From the NCBI GenBank assembly GCA_030435675.1, contig CM059625.1, positions 2,418,001 through 2,482,000 on the forward strand: a DNA stretch of 64,000 nucleotides, in the 5' to 3' direction. This DNA comes from Steinernema hermaphroditum. Lineage: Eukaryota; Nematoda; Chromadorea; Rhabditida; Steinernematidae. Below the pieces are notes generated by a model. The model had not been told where the DNA came from, searched no databases, and saw only the letters and a program-made list of their open reading frames with translations. Within the stretch, counting starts at the first letter, position 1, and each line of letters opens with the position of its first letter. This document shows positions 61,346 through 64,000 of this stretch, one piece after another. A program made the translations under genes and the position numbers.

Positions 61346-62999
61346 GCAGAGCTCGCGATCCCGTCAATTATGCATATATCTATAACCGTTCGCGCAACGT
61401 TCAAAGCGGTTTACATGGCCAGGTGTGCGCATAGATTAGAGAACAGTAAACCGAAAAGGGTGTCTCAAATGTATGCCTATCTCCTTGCTAATATTAAGCT
61501 CGATCTGAGGCGCACACTTCGAACGGTCCCTTTAAGTAGACAATTCTGTGGAAGAAACAAAAGTACTTATTTTCAATGAGAGGTTTCGCGCCTTTCAAAT
61601 TGTTATCGAAGTGTGTTTTTGCAGATATTGGCACTTGGCTTCCTCAAAAAAAAGAATGCAAGGTTTGAAAAAAGGATCACACATCCATATTTATCCAAAG
61701 TTTGGTGACAGGGATATGCCAATATCGTTCGATGCTGCTTGTTTCTATATAGAAAACGCATAACTAAAAAGCGGTTTTGCTAAATAGTCGATAATAATAG
61801 CGGGTCACCAATTGTGTTCAAATGAGAAACTAACAAGAATGACCGCTTAATAACAGCTTCCGTATCAACTGCTGATTTCGCCACAGCTGTACAGTCAAAT
61901 AGAACCAGCGACAAATGCGCGACTGGCGAATAAGAGACAAAGTCTCACCACCGCGCGCCACTCAAGAAGCTCCTTTTCTCTTTCCGGTAGATGATCCGCA
62001 GATGAGCCATCTATGCCCGCTTGCCGTCTGGCTAGTCATAAGTGTTAATAAAATTAATGGACACTATGTTTGGGAGTCTGGTGCCTTTGCCATACCACTT
62101 GTCTCACAGGTTTACTCAGAACATTACTGCCATGACCGTTCACCAAAAGCTGAATCGTATATGCAATGTTTTTAATGCTGTGATTAACAGCAGTGCAAAC
62201 AAAGAATGATGGTGGCTCCGTATGCCAAAGGTGACGGAAAAGAATTGGAACTGCTATGCGTTTTTCCGTTTTAGCGCGCCGCCATCATCCCAAAATCGGC
62301 TTTTCCAAACATCTATGCATAACAACAACATGGTTGACTCGTGTTTAATTACTATGCACTCTACTTTTGAAGTAAGTAATGTACTACGCGCCACATATAG
62401 GTTTCGCTTTCTGAATACGAAAATACTCAGAACTGCTTTCATCTTAAGAACCCTATGAGGAACGAGAAGAGCGAGACCCGCAACCGGCGCACTCCGTTCG
62501 AAAAGCTCCTTTGGTCGCCACGGAGCCATTTGCAGATTGCGCCGACTCATCTACGTCGCTGCCTCTTTTCGGCTTACTCATTTTTCTCGGAAACACTCGT
62601 GTTCACCCTGCATAATTCAAACATCTGATGTTATCCTTAAAATTAAAATTGATTCAACTCCCGGAAAAAGCTAATGAAGGTATACTTCAAATTTTGATGG
62701 TCACAAATGAATGACCAGTAAATTGAATGATAGGCAAAGCATGTTTCGGTGAAAAAAAGACAAACACGGTAAAGGTAGAAACGAAATCGAAGCCGTCCCT
62801 ATCACCAAAAGGACGCAACAATGAACGCAGATAAAAACGCGATTTTTGCTAGGAAAATGCAGCTGTGGTAGAGAGAGCAGCGAGCACGGGCAGCCGCCGC
62901 CCATCAACCCTTTTGGTCTCGCTGGGCGATCCGTGGAATCGCCGCGACCGCCGCCCTCCGCCCTTCTCAGCGCGTGAAAAACAGCGCCATTTGGTATTG

Positions 63000-63024
63000 T
63001 TTGCCACTATACTATAGTGGCAAA
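63000..63024. repeat. Near-perfect palindrome
   Basis: TTTGCCACTATA (63000-63011) and TATAGTGGCAAA (63013-63024) are exact inverted 12-mers around one C. Two more CTATAG motifs follow within 35 nt. It could be a hairpin end of a small transposon or a dimeric binding site. Confidence 0.75.
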
Positions 63025-64000
63025 TTAACCGCTATAGACACGGCACACTACTATAGGGCACCAAGCATGTATCAATTATACAGCGAGAAAAATTAATTGG
63101 AGGTTTCCAGTAATCAGTAAATCAGCGACAACGCCAACTCACTTGATGAAGGTGTCATCGATGAGTTAATGACTAGAGATCACTTAACTCTGGAGTGAAG
63201 CTTCGTTATACTACAAATGCTAAGAAACCAAAAGTCAAAAATGATACGGTAAAACAAAAAGTGGAATAAATAGCTCCATCACTACGATTTCTGACGCTGC
63301 TTAGGGAGAGCTCGCAAACGCAGGTCGGCTGTTAATTTATGTTATTAATGATAGATATCATAACTCGGACACACTGATGTTCAGTAAAGTTTTCCTCTCG
63401 GATCTCCAGTTTATCTAAAGCGGACAGCATCTTACCTTCACAATGACTTTCGGAAACGACGGAAAAGAATGATGCGGAAGAAATGGGTGGGAAATGTCGG
63501 AACGGAAAAAAGCGGGGCAGAATTATTATGACACGGCTCCGTTCTAAAAAAAATATAGGTTATAAAGATAACATAGATTTATTAGATTTTTTATTGCATT
63601 CAGTTGAATAACGAACTGTAACTGTCCATGTGTAGATATGTATAAATATAAAACAGGCGCGCATGACCATGCAAAATTCACCTGCATCCCCGCTTTATGT
63701 GTACCGGAGATTGGTGTGTTCCCCGGTTTTATAATATTGGAAAAGTGCTTGGTTACATTACAGAGCACAAAGATGGCTATTTTAAGATGCACGCAACGTG
63801 TATAGCCACATCAACGATGAAATGTCAGGTAAATCTTGATTTTCTCTCCCATTAGTAATTGTGCCTTCAAAATATATGCCAGCCAGTGGAGAATAACAGT
63901 GGTCCTCTTAAAGTACACATATCAACAAATAAAACCAAGACGATTATCCTTTTAAGTTGTTTACAACAAAACATAGTACGTTTATTCACAATTTGGTAAT

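Larger units (their letters stand above)
58969..64000. other. Right-end intergenic region, no gene seen
   Basis: It contains a CpG-rich island (about 59275-59470) upstream of MIER1, a direct repeat (60196-60246 and 61153-61205), a tRNA-like repeat (about 61270-61345), a second GC-rich patch (62880-62985) and a near-perfect palindrome (63000-63024). No coding frame could be supported to the window end. Confidence 0.5.

Noticed and set aside
1..64000. CRISPR arrays, operons with ribosome binding sites, rRNA genes, spliced-leader RNA genes
   Set aside because: The genes are intron-containing eukaryotic genes. No regularly spaced repeats, rRNA segments or familiar SL1 sequence were seen on either strand.

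Overview
This is a eukaryotic chromosome segment, most probably from a nematode. The protein-coding genes are split by very short introns (mostly 42-55 nt) ending in TTTTAG or TTTCAG, there are likely trans-splice acceptors just ahead of start codons, and the cytochrome P450 resembles the nematode CYP13/CYP25 group. The species cannot be fixed from sequence alone. A Steinernema-like clade IV nematode is only a guess.

I reconstructed nine multi-exon genes by reading splice sites and checking reading phase across every junction. From left to right they are: a CYP3-clan cytochrome P450 (3647-5568, +); Integrator subunit 1 (8704-15270, +); an F-box/leucine-rich protein (17748-15837, -); cobalamin-dependent methionine synthase (20792-25729, +); a TLC-domain membrane protein (29337-30219, +); the cation-chloride cotransporter relative SLC12A9 (34769-30547, -); a RING/B-box/coiled-coil/filamin/NHL (TRIM-NHL) protein (37077-42441, +); transportin-1 (46865-50920, +); and the ELM2-SANT corepressor MIER1 (58968-56996, -). 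A possible small secreted protein lies at 54194-54492. INTS1 and the F-box gene are convergent, as are the TLC gene and SLC12A9. SLC12A9 and the TRIM gene are divergent. The genes are unrelated in function (snRNA 3'-end processing, one-carbon metabolism, nuclear import, chromatin repression, ubiquitin ligation, membrane transport), so this is an ordinary mixed gene neighbourhood, not a cluster.

The intergenic DNA (about 1-3.6, 5.6-8.7, 17.7-20.8, 25.7-29.3, 34.8-37.1, 42.4-46.8, 51-57 and 59-64 kb) holds the unexplained material. The most interesting is a dispersed family of four degenerate copies (6.4, 7.9, 35.5 and 52.0 kb) that share a protein-level pattern (a CxxCHPE motif and an SPIPRCPVKRA-like motif). 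Other items are fold-back and direct repeats, a miRNA-precursor-like hairpin at 55.0 kb, a pair of duplicated introns at 54.4/54.6 kb, CpG-rich islands upstream of several genes, and two GC-AG introns with the same donor.
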